Positions 11,606 to 19,600 of a stretch of DNA of 29,744 bases are shown piece by piece. Made by a program: the position numbers and the translations under genes. The stretch lies in the IMG/VR virus record IMGVR_UViG_3300033571_002403, positions 1-29,744 of that record. One strand, 5' to 3'. This stretch comes from a virus. How positions within the stretch are numbered: the stretch's first letter is position 1; each line of letters opens with the position of its first letter. The notes under the pieces were generated by a model. The model made no database searches, was not told the origin of the DNA, and was given only the letters and a program-made list of their open reading frames with translations.

Positions 11606-11647
11606 CTATCCACAAGATACACACAGGTGTGGATAACCTGTGGAAAA
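11606..11647. other. Cluster of DnaA-box-like 9-mers, putative replication origin
   Basis: TGTGGATAA at 11628-11636 is a perfect DnaA box (reverse of TTATCCACA). CTATCCACA (11606-11614) and TGTGGAAAA (11639-11647) each differ from the consensus by one base. Three such sites within 42 bp beside a long A/T-rich stretch (11440-11600) resemble a compact origin that recruits host DnaA. No phage-encoded initiator was recognised in the window. Confidence 0.5.
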
Positions 11648-11822
11648 CAAGACCCCCCTATGTTAAAATCAACATACCCCCCCATACCCCCTCTCTCACC
11701 CCAGAAATTTTTTCCAGTTATTTCCCCCCTAGGTAGTGGGTTTTCTAGTCATTAAGAAAATTCTCAGAAACTAAAGCGTTCGGTACCCGTTTTAGACGGG
11801 GTTAATATATATAGGGGGTAAT

Positions 11823-11828
11823 TATAAT
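11823..11828 (+). promoter_or_regulatory. Candidate rightward late promoter (-10 TATAAT)
   Basis: A perfect TATAAT lies about 108 bp before the terminase gene in a sequence otherwise rich in TATA. The -35 region 17 bp upstream (near 11800) has no TTGACA match, which would suit activation by a phage factor such as the sigma-like protein or WhiB. The expected start point would be just inside the first of the three tandem hairpins. Confidence 0.4.
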
Positions 11829-11829
11829 A

Positions 11830-11906
11830 GCGAGCCCTTGAGGCTCGCGTATTAAGCCAGGCTTGGTGCCTGGCAAATAATCAATACGAGCCGCTTAGCG
11901 CGGCTC
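11830..11906 (+). promoter_or_regulatory. Three tandem hairpins in the terminase leader
   Basis: GCGAGCC/GGCTCGC (11830-11848), GCCAGGC/GCCTGGC (11856-11874) and GAGCCGC/GCGGCTC (11888-11906) all have a perfect 7-bp stem and a 5-nt loop, are separated by short A/T linkers, and differ in sequence. The common architecture with different stems indicates a selected RNA structure. Candidates are mRNA stabilisation, protein binding, or a packaging (pac/cos-proximal) signal beside the terminase gene. Confidence 0.65.
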
Positions 11907-11936
11907 TATTAATATATAGATTAGGATTTTGACGAT

Positions 11937-13817
11937 ATGGCAGCAGGTAAAGGTGATGGTCATCACTTTGCGCAGAAGCAGCAGAAGAATCAAGAGGCCT
12001 ATCTAGCCCTAGTCAGGACTGGTGTAGCCCTCAGAGATGCTGCTGTCGCAGCAGGGGTCAAACCCCAAACGGTCTACACTTGGCGAACAAAAGATAAAGT
12101 ATTCGCCGACAAAGAACGAGATGCTCGGGCTGAGTATGAGCGACTTCGTGAGAAGGGTGCCCACTCAACCGCCACCATCCAGTTTGAGGAGTTCTCCGAG
12201 GAGTTCCTCAATATGAAGGTTTACCCTCACCAGCGCAACTGGATTGACGTGCTGGAGGATAAGGAGCCAACCTGGCTCCATCCTGGTATGACCTACAACA
12301 AAGCCAGCAAGAACAGACTTCTGATTAACGTGCCCCCTGAGCACGCCAAGTCAACCACGGTCACAATCAACTATTGCGTCTATCGCATTTGCAAAGACCC
12401 AAACGTCCGAATTATGATTGTGTCCAAAACCCAGAACTCCGCTGCTAAGTTTCTCTACTCTATCAAGCAGCGACTATCTCACCCACGATGGGCTAAGTTA
12501 CAGGCTACCTTTGGCCCGTCTGGTGGCTGGAAGCAAGATGCTGACCAGTGGAAAGCCAATAGCATCTACCTAGGTACCGAAGCCCGTGACTCGGACCAAA
12601 AGGACCCAACAGTTGAGGCCATCGGTATAGGTGGACAAATCTATGGTGCCCGTGCGGATTTAATAATCCTAGATGACGTAGTTGTAACCAGCAACGCCCA
12701 CGAGTGGGCTAAGCAACTGGAATGGCTCCAAAAAGAAGTGATTACCCGTCTTGGTAAGAATGGTAAACTTCTCATCGTAGGTACGCGCATTTCATCAAAT
12801 GACTTATATCGCGAAATCCGCCAGCCAGAACATTGGCAAGGTGGGCAGTCCCCGTTTACATACCTGGCGATGCCAGCAGTTTTAGAGTTTGCAGATAAAC
12901 CCGAAGACTGGGTAACTCTCTGGCCAAAGTCTGACCGTCCTTGGGATGGTGAGCCAGATGCAGAACCAGATGAAAATGGGGACTTCCCCAAATGGGATGG
13001 GCCAGCGTTGTTCCAACGCAGGTCTGAAGTAACCCCCAATACTTGGGCAATGGTTTACCAACAGCAAGATGTAGAGACTGATGCTATCTTCTCCTTAGCA
13101 GCAGTTAACGGTTCTATTAACCGTATGCGTAAGATTGGGCCATTAGACCCGAACAAGGCTGGTCATCCAACTGAAGGACAGTTCTACACCATTATGGGCC
13201 TAGACCCTGCGATGACTGGTAGGACTGCTGCGGTGATGTATTCCATTGACCGCAACTCTGGCAAGCGTTTTATCTTGGATGCTTTCAATATGAAAGACCC
13301 AACCCCTGGCAAGATTCGCGACTTGATTAGTCGCTGGATTGATATGTACCAGCCAGCAGAGTTACGCATTGAAACCAATGCGCACCAGAAGGCTTACCAG
13401 TTAGACGAAGACTTCCGCCAATACCTAGCAGGTAGGGGAGTGAAGTTCTCTGGCCAGTTCACAGGCAACAACAAGTGGGACACTGGCTTCGGTGTGGCTT
13501 CTATGTCAGACCTGTTTGGCACCGTACACCAGGGCAAGCATCAAAAAAATAATTTGATTGAACTGCCCTCCATTGATAACGAGCACCTAAAGGCTCTAGT
13601 CAATCAGTTAATTACCTGGTCAGCCGATACCAAAGGGCCTACTGACTTGGTGATGGCATTGTGGTTCTGCGAGATACGTGCCAAAGAAATTCTAAAAAAG
13701 AACAAGCAACGGACTTACCACGCTGGTGACCGTTGGAGTACAAGGCGAGCATACGAGTCTCAAGAGGTAGTAAGCCTCAATGAGATTCAGTATCAGCCCA
13801 ACGTCATCTATATGTAA
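11937..13817 (+). CDS. terL: Terminase large subunit with N-terminal HTH
   Basis: A 626-aa packaging motor. Residues 20-60 form a helix-turn-helix resembling terminase small subunits (GVALRDAAVAAGVKPQTVYT). The ATPase has the Walker A-like PPEHAKST (133-140) and Walker B DLIILDDVVV (241-250). The C-terminal RNase-H-like nuclease has GLDPAMTGRTAAV (Asp423), LRIETNAHQ (Glu479) and an Asp at DLVMALW. The enzyme cuts concatemeric DNA and pumps it into the prohead through the portal encoded just downstream. No separate small terminase gene is seen in the window, so the N-terminal HTH may take its DNA-recognition role. The start has only a weak ribosome-binding site (TAGGA well upstream). Confidence 0.93.
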   Translation: MAAGKGDGHHFAQKQQKNQEAYLALVRTGVALRDAAVAAGVKPQTVYTWRTKDKVFADKERDARAEYERLREKGAHSTATIQFEEFSEEFLNMKVYPHQRNWIDVLEDKEPTWLHPGMTYNKASKNRLLINVPPEHAKSTTVTINYCVYRICKDPNVRIMIVSKTQNSAAKFLYSIKQRLSHPRWAKLQATFGPSGGWKQDADQWKANSIYLGTEARDSDQKDPTVEAIGIGGQIYGARADLIILDDVVVTSNAHEWAKQLEWLQKEVITRLGKNGKLLIVGTRISSNDLYREIRQPEHWQGGQSPFTYLAMPAVLEFADKPEDWVTLWPKSDRPWDGEPDAEPDENGDFPKWDGPALFQRRSEVTPNTWAMVYQQQDVETDAIFSLAAVNGSINRMRKIGPLDPNKAGHPTEGQFYTIMGLDPAMTGRTAAVMYSIDRNSGKRFILDAFNMKDPTPGKIRDLISRWIDMYQPAELRIETNAHQKAYQLDEDFRQYLAGRGVKFSGQFTGNNKWDTGFGVASMSDLFGTVHQGKHQKNNLIELPSIDNEHLKALVNQLITWSADTKGPTDLVMALWFCEIRAKEILKKNKQRTYHAGDRWSTRRAYESQEVVSLNEIQYQPNVIYM

Positions 13818-13826
13818 AGGTTGAAA

Positions 13827-15569
13827 ATGGCTTTAAGTGTTCAAGAGATAGCGAGTAAGGTAGATAACCTTAAGAGACGCTATGCTGCACGCGATGCCCG
13901 TATGGGTGATGTACTAGCCGTACGCCGTGGCGAAATGACTGCCATCTTCTCGGATTACTTCCCAGAAGGTATGTCCAAGCCAATGGTGGCTAACTTCATT
14001 GATATCGCGGCGCGTGATGTTGCTGAGGTACTAGCCCCACTACCATCGTTTAACTGCGTTCCAAGCAATACCACATCAGACCGTGCTCGCACGTTTGCTG
14101 ATAAGAAGACGATGATTGTTAACAACATCGTAGAGAATTCCCGTCTACAGACTCAAATGTATACGGGTGCTGATTGGTACATAACATACGGCTTCCTGCC
14201 AATTGTTGTGGAGCCAGATTATGAAGAACGTTTGCCACGTATTCGCGTAGAAAACCCACTGGGTGCTTACCCTGAATTTGACCGCTACGGAAGATGCGTT
14301 GCTTACGCTAAGCGATATATGAAGACAATCGCAGAACTTGCTCTGGAGTTCCCAGAGTACGAGACGCAGATTGTTGGTCGCAATCCTGATATGGTGGATT
14401 ACAACTCCTTGATGGAGATGATTCGCTATGAGGACAAAGACCAGATTGTATTGTTCTTGCCAACCCGAAAGAACCTAGTTCTTCGCCGTACCAAGAACCC
14501 TATGGGTGAATTGATGGTACGTATTGCGAGACGACCAGGTATTGACGATGAACCGCGTGGACAGTTTGATGATGTTCTCTGGGTGCAACTAGCCCGTGCA
14601 CAGTTCGCCACTCTTGCAGTGCAAGCAGCAGAGCGCAGTGTACAGGCACCTCTGGCTTTGCCAGATGATGTTGACGAGTTTGCCTTTGGCCCAGATGCAA
14701 TCATTCGTTCACAGCGACCTGACCTTATTAGGCGTGTAGGATTAGATTTACCAACTGCTGCATTTACTGAGCAAACAATTTTAGAGCGCGAGATTCGTCT
14801 TGGCTCACGCTTCCCAGAAGGCCGTACAGGTAACATTGATGCAAGCATCATTACTGGCCAAGGTGTGCAAGCACTTATGGGAGGCTTTGATACACAGATT
14901 AAGACTGGACAGACTGTTCTAGCAGACGCATTCCAAGATGTCTTAGGTGTTGCACTTAAGATGGATGAGGTGCTGTTTGATGATGAGAAGACTGTTCGTG
15001 GTACCCACCAGGGTGCACCGTACGAGATTACGTACAAACCAGGTAAAGACATCAAAGGTGACTATCACGTACAGGTACGTTATGGTCTTATGTCAGGACT
15101 TGACCCATCTCGTGCATTAATATTCTCACTGCAAGCATTACAGGCTGGTCTGGTTTCACGCGACTTTGTAATGCGCGAACTTCCTTGGTCAATGAACGTT
15201 GGACTAGAAACCCAACAAGTTGACGTAGAGCGTCTACGAGATAATCTCAATGGCGCAATCAGTGCAATGACACAAGCAATACCTGCTATGGCTACACAGG
15301 GTCAAGACCCATCAATGTTAGTAGAGCAGATTGCTAAGGTGATTGATGCACGCAAGAAGGGCACACCAATTGAAGATGCTGTACTTGATATCTTCAGAAA
15401 GCCCGAACCTGAAGTTTCCCCTGCGGTAGAGCCAGGTGCCCCTGTAGAGCAAGCCCCAGTACAAGAAGAAATGATGATGGGTGCTCCAGGTGAGGCGGCT
15501 CCTGCAGGGGAACCCCCTCAAGCACCACCTCCAGATATCGCAGCAATACTCGCACAACTAGGCGGATAA
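13827..15569 (+). CDS. Portal protein
   Basis: A 580-aa protein directly after the terminase. I start at ATG 13827 with AAAGG six bases upstream; TTG at 13821 is too close. It is recognised from size, position and the portal-like pattern of an N-terminal helical region (IASKVDNLKRRYAARDARMG), a mixed wing/clip region (WYITYGFLPIVVEPDYEERL; ENPLGAYPEFDRYGR), a central helical part (QTILEREIRLGSRFPEGR) and a long disordered Pro/Glu/Met tail (EEMMMGAPGEAAPAGEPP). The portal forms the dodecameric ring at one capsid vertex through which DNA passes. No exact subfamily can be named by eye. Confidence 0.85.
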   Translation: MALSVQEIASKVDNLKRRYAARDARMGDVLAVRRGEMTAIFSDYFPEGMSKPMVANFIDIAARDVAEVLAPLPSFNCVPSNTTSDRARTFADKKTMIVNNIVENSRLQTQMYTGADWYITYGFLPIVVEPDYEERLPRIRVENPLGAYPEFDRYGRCVAYAKRYMKTIAELALEFPEYETQIVGRNPDMVDYNSLMEMIRYEDKDQIVLFLPTRKNLVLRRTKNPMGELMVRIARRPGIDDEPRGQFDDVLWVQLARAQFATLAVQAAERSVQAPLALPDDVDEFAFGPDAIIRSQRPDLIRRVGLDLPTAAFTEQTILEREIRLGSRFPEGRTGNIDASIITGQGVQALMGGFDTQIKTGQTVLADAFQDVLGVALKMDEVLFDDEKTVRGTHQGAPYEITYKPGKDIKGDYHVQVRYGLMSGLDPSRALIFSLQALQAGLVSRDFVMRELPWSMNVGLETQQVDVERLRDNLNGAISAMTQAIPAMATQGQDPSMLVEQIAKVIDARKKGTPIEDAVLDIFRKPEPEVSPAVEPGAPVEQAPVQEEMMMGAPGEAAPAGEPPQAPPPDIAAILAQLGG

Positions 15570-15570
15570 T

Positions 15571-16107
15571 ATGACAACTATCGTTGCAGTACAGGGTGGC
15601 ACTGTTGCAACAATAGGTGCAGAGTCATACACAACCTATGGCGATAGACCGTTCTTCCACAAGGATGTAAAGAAAATCATCCGTAGTGGTAAATGGCTAC
15701 TTGCTGCAGCAGGCGATGCAAACGCCTGTGACTTAATCACAAACGCATGGAAGCCCCCTACCCCAAGGGGTGGCAAGAATCTATACGACTTTGTAGCCAC
15801 AAACGTAATTAAAAGCCTACGCAAAATGTTTGCTGATAATAACTACACTCAGCAACCTAAAGATGATGGCTTTGACTTGCTACTAGCAATCAATGGTGAA
15901 GTATTCCAAATCACCAATGACTACACATTGCTTAAAACCAGCACTGGTATCTATGGCATAGGCTCAGGTGCTGACTACGCAATAGGCGCACTGATGGCTG
16001 GTGCTACTGTAGAAGAAGCAATCAAGATAGCAGTCAAGTTGGACATCAATAGCGGTGGGCCAATTCAAATAGAATTATCGGAAAGGACAAGCAATGGCAC
16101 CAAGTAA
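15571..16107 (+). CDS. HslV/proteasome-beta-like Ntn hydrolase, candidate prohead protease
   Basis: A 178-aa protein with an N-terminus like HslV: MTTIVAVQGGTVATIGAESY. After Met removal, Thr1 would be the nucleophile. A lysine falls exactly at mature position 33 (KDVKKI), and Glu occupies position 17, where HslV has Asp. Later, GIYGIGSGADYAIGALMAG matches the IGSGxxYAxxAA helix of HslV/proteasome beta subunits, and LDINSGG fits the following strand. The family hydrolyses peptide bonds in ring assemblies. Between portal and scaffold/capsid genes, such an enzyme is well placed to process scaffold or head proteins. An HslU partner is not seen. Only weak AGGCGGA lies before the start, so coupling to the portal is likely. 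Confidence 0.85.
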   Translation: MTTIVAVQGGTVATIGAESYTTYGDRPFFHKDVKKIIRSGKWLLAAAGDANACDLITNAWKPPTPRGGKNLYDFVATNVIKSLRKMFADNNYTQQPKDDGFDLLLAINGEVFQITNDYTLLKTSTGIYGIGSGADYAIGALMAGATVEEAIKIAVKLDINSGGPIQIELSERTSNGTK

Positions 16108-16540
16108 GGGCAAGCCAGTATCAGGCCCAGGCCGTTTGTCTGCTCGTACAGACTTAAGCCCATCCAATCCAAAGAACCGTAAGATTCAAGGTGCTAAGGA
16201 AATTCCTAGCAGTGAGTATGGCGAAGGTGTTGAATTGCAAGCATTGCAAACTGCTGCACCTATGAAGGGTAATCCAGCACCTGTACCTAACGTACCTATT
16301 GCTCCACTAAGTGGCCCATCACTACGACCAGATGAACCTGCAGAAGCAGGTATGCCATTTGGTGCAGGCCCTGGCCCAGAAGCATTAGCACTTCCTCCAG
16401 TTAAACCAGTTATCCCACAGGAATTAACAACTGTTGCTAAGTATTATGATTCTTTAGAAAATATGGCTCGCAATCCAGAAGCACCAGAATCATTTAAATT
16501 ATTTGTACAGGCAATTCGTTCACAAATAGGTAGACAATGA
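16094..16540 (+). CDS. Proline-rich hypothetical protein (148 aa)
   Basis: The N-terminal 110 residues are low complexity and rich in Pro, Ala, Gly and Ser (GPGRLSARTDLSPSNPKNRK; APVPNVPIAPLSGPSLRPDE). The last 40 residues form one or two helices (ELTTVAKYYDSLENMA...SFKLFVQAIRSQIG). GGAAAGGACAAGC precedes the ATG, and the start overlaps the Ntn hydrolase by 14 bp. The disordered-plus-helix layout suits a virion linker or a substrate of the adjacent protease. The function is not known. Confidence 0.75.
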   Translation: MAPSKGKPVSGPGRLSARTDLSPSNPKNRKIQGAKEIPSSEYGEGVELQALQTAAPMKGNPAPVPNVPIAPLSGPSLRPDEPAEAGMPFGAGPGPEALALPPVKPVIPQELTTVAKYYDSLENMARNPEAPESFKLFVQAIRSQIGRQ

Positions 16541-16695
16541 GATTAGCCAATAACATTGCAGCATTTGTTAATGTTCTTGGTCTTGACTACCCAGGTGCAG
16601 TATTTGAGTTAGCCAATATGCCTTGGGAATCTGACCAAGAAAGAGATAAGTTTATCTATGAAATTGCTACGCTTGGACAAGGCGGTCAGCAGTGA
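16537..16695 (+). CDS. Small hypothetical protein (52 aa)
   Basis: It begins MRLANNIAAFVNVLGLDYPG and continues AVFELANMPWESDQERDKFI, probably a small helical protein. Its ATG overlaps the previous stop as ATGA, and its stop overlaps the GTG start of the giant protein gene. It is a plausible head-assembly accessory, but there is no motif to support a specific function. Confidence 0.65.
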   Translation: MRLANNIAAFVNVLGLDYPGAVFELANMPWESDQERDKFIYEIATLGQGGQQ

Positions 16696-19600
16696 GTTTT
16701 TGGGATGACCTAAAAGATAATTTATTAAAACCAATTAAGGCAATTGGCGAAGGATTAGGTGCAGCCTTTGGCGCACCTGGTGCTGCTGTAGGTGGCGTAG
16801 TTCAATCACAGGCTGCTAGAGCAGGCGTGCCAAGTAATCTTGCTGCTCGTGCTGGACAACAAGCAAAAGTAGATGTTGCAACTAAAGGTATTGGCGCAGT
16901 AGCGGAACTTGCTACACCTTACCGTGAATTTGTTGCAGAGCCATTTGTTGCTGCAGAGTTTGAAGGTTGGGCTGCAGGTGGTCGTGAGTTTCTTGAAGGT
17001 CTACCTGGTCAATCACGTTTTCAAGAATCTGAAATTGCTCAGTATGTTTCTCCTGGCCAAACCATTGTTCGTGGCTTTGGTCAGTTTTCTCCTTGGGAAG
17101 AAGCAGTTGACAAAGTTGACTTTACAGACCGTAAGCAAGTACAAGATTTCTTTAGCAAAGGTGCACCAAAGTTTTGGTCTGGTACAGCCGACTTTGCTTT
17201 CACTATTGGTGCAGACCCATTCTTAATTGCAGGTAAAGGTATAAGCACTGCACGCACTAGCCTACTTGTACAACCAATTAGGTCAGCAGAAGATGTTGCT
17301 CTACAAGCGGGCAAGATTGATGCTGCTGTTGCAAATCAGGCTTCGCCTTGGCGACCTATCATTGATGACATTATGAGTGATAGAGTGCAAACTGAAGCAG
17401 ATATTATTTCTAGTGGTTTATTTGGTTACGCAACAAAGCCAGTAGATTTAGCAGCATCTTTACTTAAAGCAAAGCAACTAGGCCGAGAGGCTGTAGGTGA
17501 TGTATTTAAAGTTGCTATTGGTGATGCTAATGCTTTGGCTAAAGTTAAAGCACAATCAGAAGTAGCACGTAAAACACTTATTGATGCAGAGAAGATTCCT
17601 TCTTGGATTAAGACACAAATAGAAAAGCCTATTGTTGGTGACCCAGATTTGTTTGGGCCATTCATTACACCAACAGAAGCAGACAGACTTGCACGTGAGG
17701 CTGCTGAACAGATTAAAAGATATGAGCAAGTTGATGAAGGCTTGTCACGTATTCTTAAAGGTGACTTTGAAGCAGGCACTGAGTATGATGGTTTGTTTGG
17801 TACTATCCGTAACAAAACCACTTCACGTTATGAGTTCTTAGAGCGAGCACGTGTAAAGAATGCTGGTCGTGCTTCTGAATCCTACTGGGTTGTAAATGAC
17901 TATTCTACTCCAGATGGATACACTGCTAAAATACTTTCGTGGTTAAACCGTGGTAATTTACAGAACGAAGTTCCTGCTGGATATATTATCACAAATGAAA
18001 GTGCTAGTCAATCAGCATTTCGTGAAGTTGCTGCTAACGCTCGTTTCATTGCAAAGAAGACTGGACAGTCTCCTGCTTGGGCTAAACAAAAACTATCTGA
18101 TTGGTCTAAGTTAACAACCAAGGTAGAGCGTAACCAGTTTATCAAAGACTTTGAAGACGAAGCAGCCTATCTAATTATTAAAAATTTAGTACCTGGCACA
18201 GAAGATATGACTGTTGCTCAGTTAGATTTGCTTAAAGTATTAGTTAAAGAAATTACAAAAGGCTACAAGCAAGCACGTTACAAAGAATTAGTTAAGACTA
18301 TAGATAGCGGTTTTCATACAATTGATGGTACTGGTACACCAGTATACGTTAAAGGTTTAGAAGATTTGCTAAAAGGTCTTGGTGAAGATGTACCAGGCTA
18401 TCGTGCCAAACTTGTAAAAGAGTTAGAGAACTCTCCACTATTTGAATCAGACATTGCTGCTGTTTTGCAGATAATGGATTTTGATGCTTTTGAAACTGTA
18501 GTCAAAACAAGTCCTGAACGACTTGCTATATTAGTTGATAAGATTAAAAATAGTGGTCTTGATGAGCGTGGTTTGCGCAGCCAGATTAGAACAATTGCCA
18601 GCAAGAATGTTGGAACAACTAAGACTGGTGCAGAGCAATCAACTAAAACTATTGCTGCTCAGTTAGTAGAATATGCAACTACAACTGCTGACACATTTAA
18701 CGCTATTTGGAAACCAATTACTTTGATGCGTTTAGGTTATCCTATTCGTAACGTAGCAGAAGGTGGCTTGCGCCTACCAGTTGCTATCGCAGCACTAAGT
18801 GAAGAACTAGGCTACAGCAAGTGGGCACTTGCCAAAGGTTTAACCCCATCAATTCAATCTACAAAAACAGCAATTAATAACATTCTTGAGTTTAAGAAAA
18901 CACGTGTTGGTAAATATAAACTTAAGCAACAAGAACTTGATATTGTTTCTGATATAGATGCAACTGATAATCTTATCCGTCAGTATACTAGAGGTGTAAG
19001 CGATTCAATTCGTGAAGCAAATAGATATGTACGTGAAATTAAATCAATCCGAAATACACGTTTAGATGATATTGACAATCTATTTAAAATAGCAATTACT
19101 AAGTTTCCTCCAGCAAAGCAAAAAGAATATGCTCGCTTGATGGATAAGTTTATTGATGATACTATTACTGATGCTGAACAAGATAAAGTCATTGAACTAT
19201 TTGTAACTAAATTACAAAATGAAAAAGATGTGGCTGAGTTTGCTTCATTCTTTAAGTTCTTAAATGAAGCATTACAGAATAATCTTGATGAAGTTGCTAC
19301 GCTATTAGAACGTGGCGCACGCGGTAAAGCAGCAGCAAAGGCACGCAATATTGGTAGATATCCAATTAGCCCTATTGAAATTGACTTGCTTGATAGATTG
19401 CGTTCTGTTTACGAAGATATGATTTTTAAGAATCAAGCACTTGCAGACCAGCAACTAAAGCGCAATTTTTATTTAGATGAGTTTGATACTCTAGTAAATG
19501 GTGCTACACCAAGTTACAAAAGATTAAACGAAGGCGTATACGAAGCATTTGATGGTTTGTTTGTTAGTGATGCTTTTGCTGGTACCCTAGGTGCATTTGC

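Larger units (their letters stand above)
11082..11936. other. Central noncoding control region between divergent arms (855 bp)
   Basis: No convincing gene is present. From left to right it holds: hairpins at 11102-11134, 11140-11157 and 11266-11283; a pair of 11-bp direct repeats; an AT-rich stretch; an actinobacterial-type SOS box; three DnaA-box-like 9-mers; C- and T-rich tracts (11652-11740); a 5-bp stem at 11786-11800; a TATAAT element; and three tandem hairpins leading to the terminase. A minus-strand open frame at 11099-11431 lacks a ribosome-binding site and overlaps the hairpins. Confidence 0.7.

Noticed and set aside
12641-13067. Minus-strand frames inside the terminase gene
   Set aside because: They lie opposite the conserved ATPase and linker region, with no start signals and shadow-type composition.
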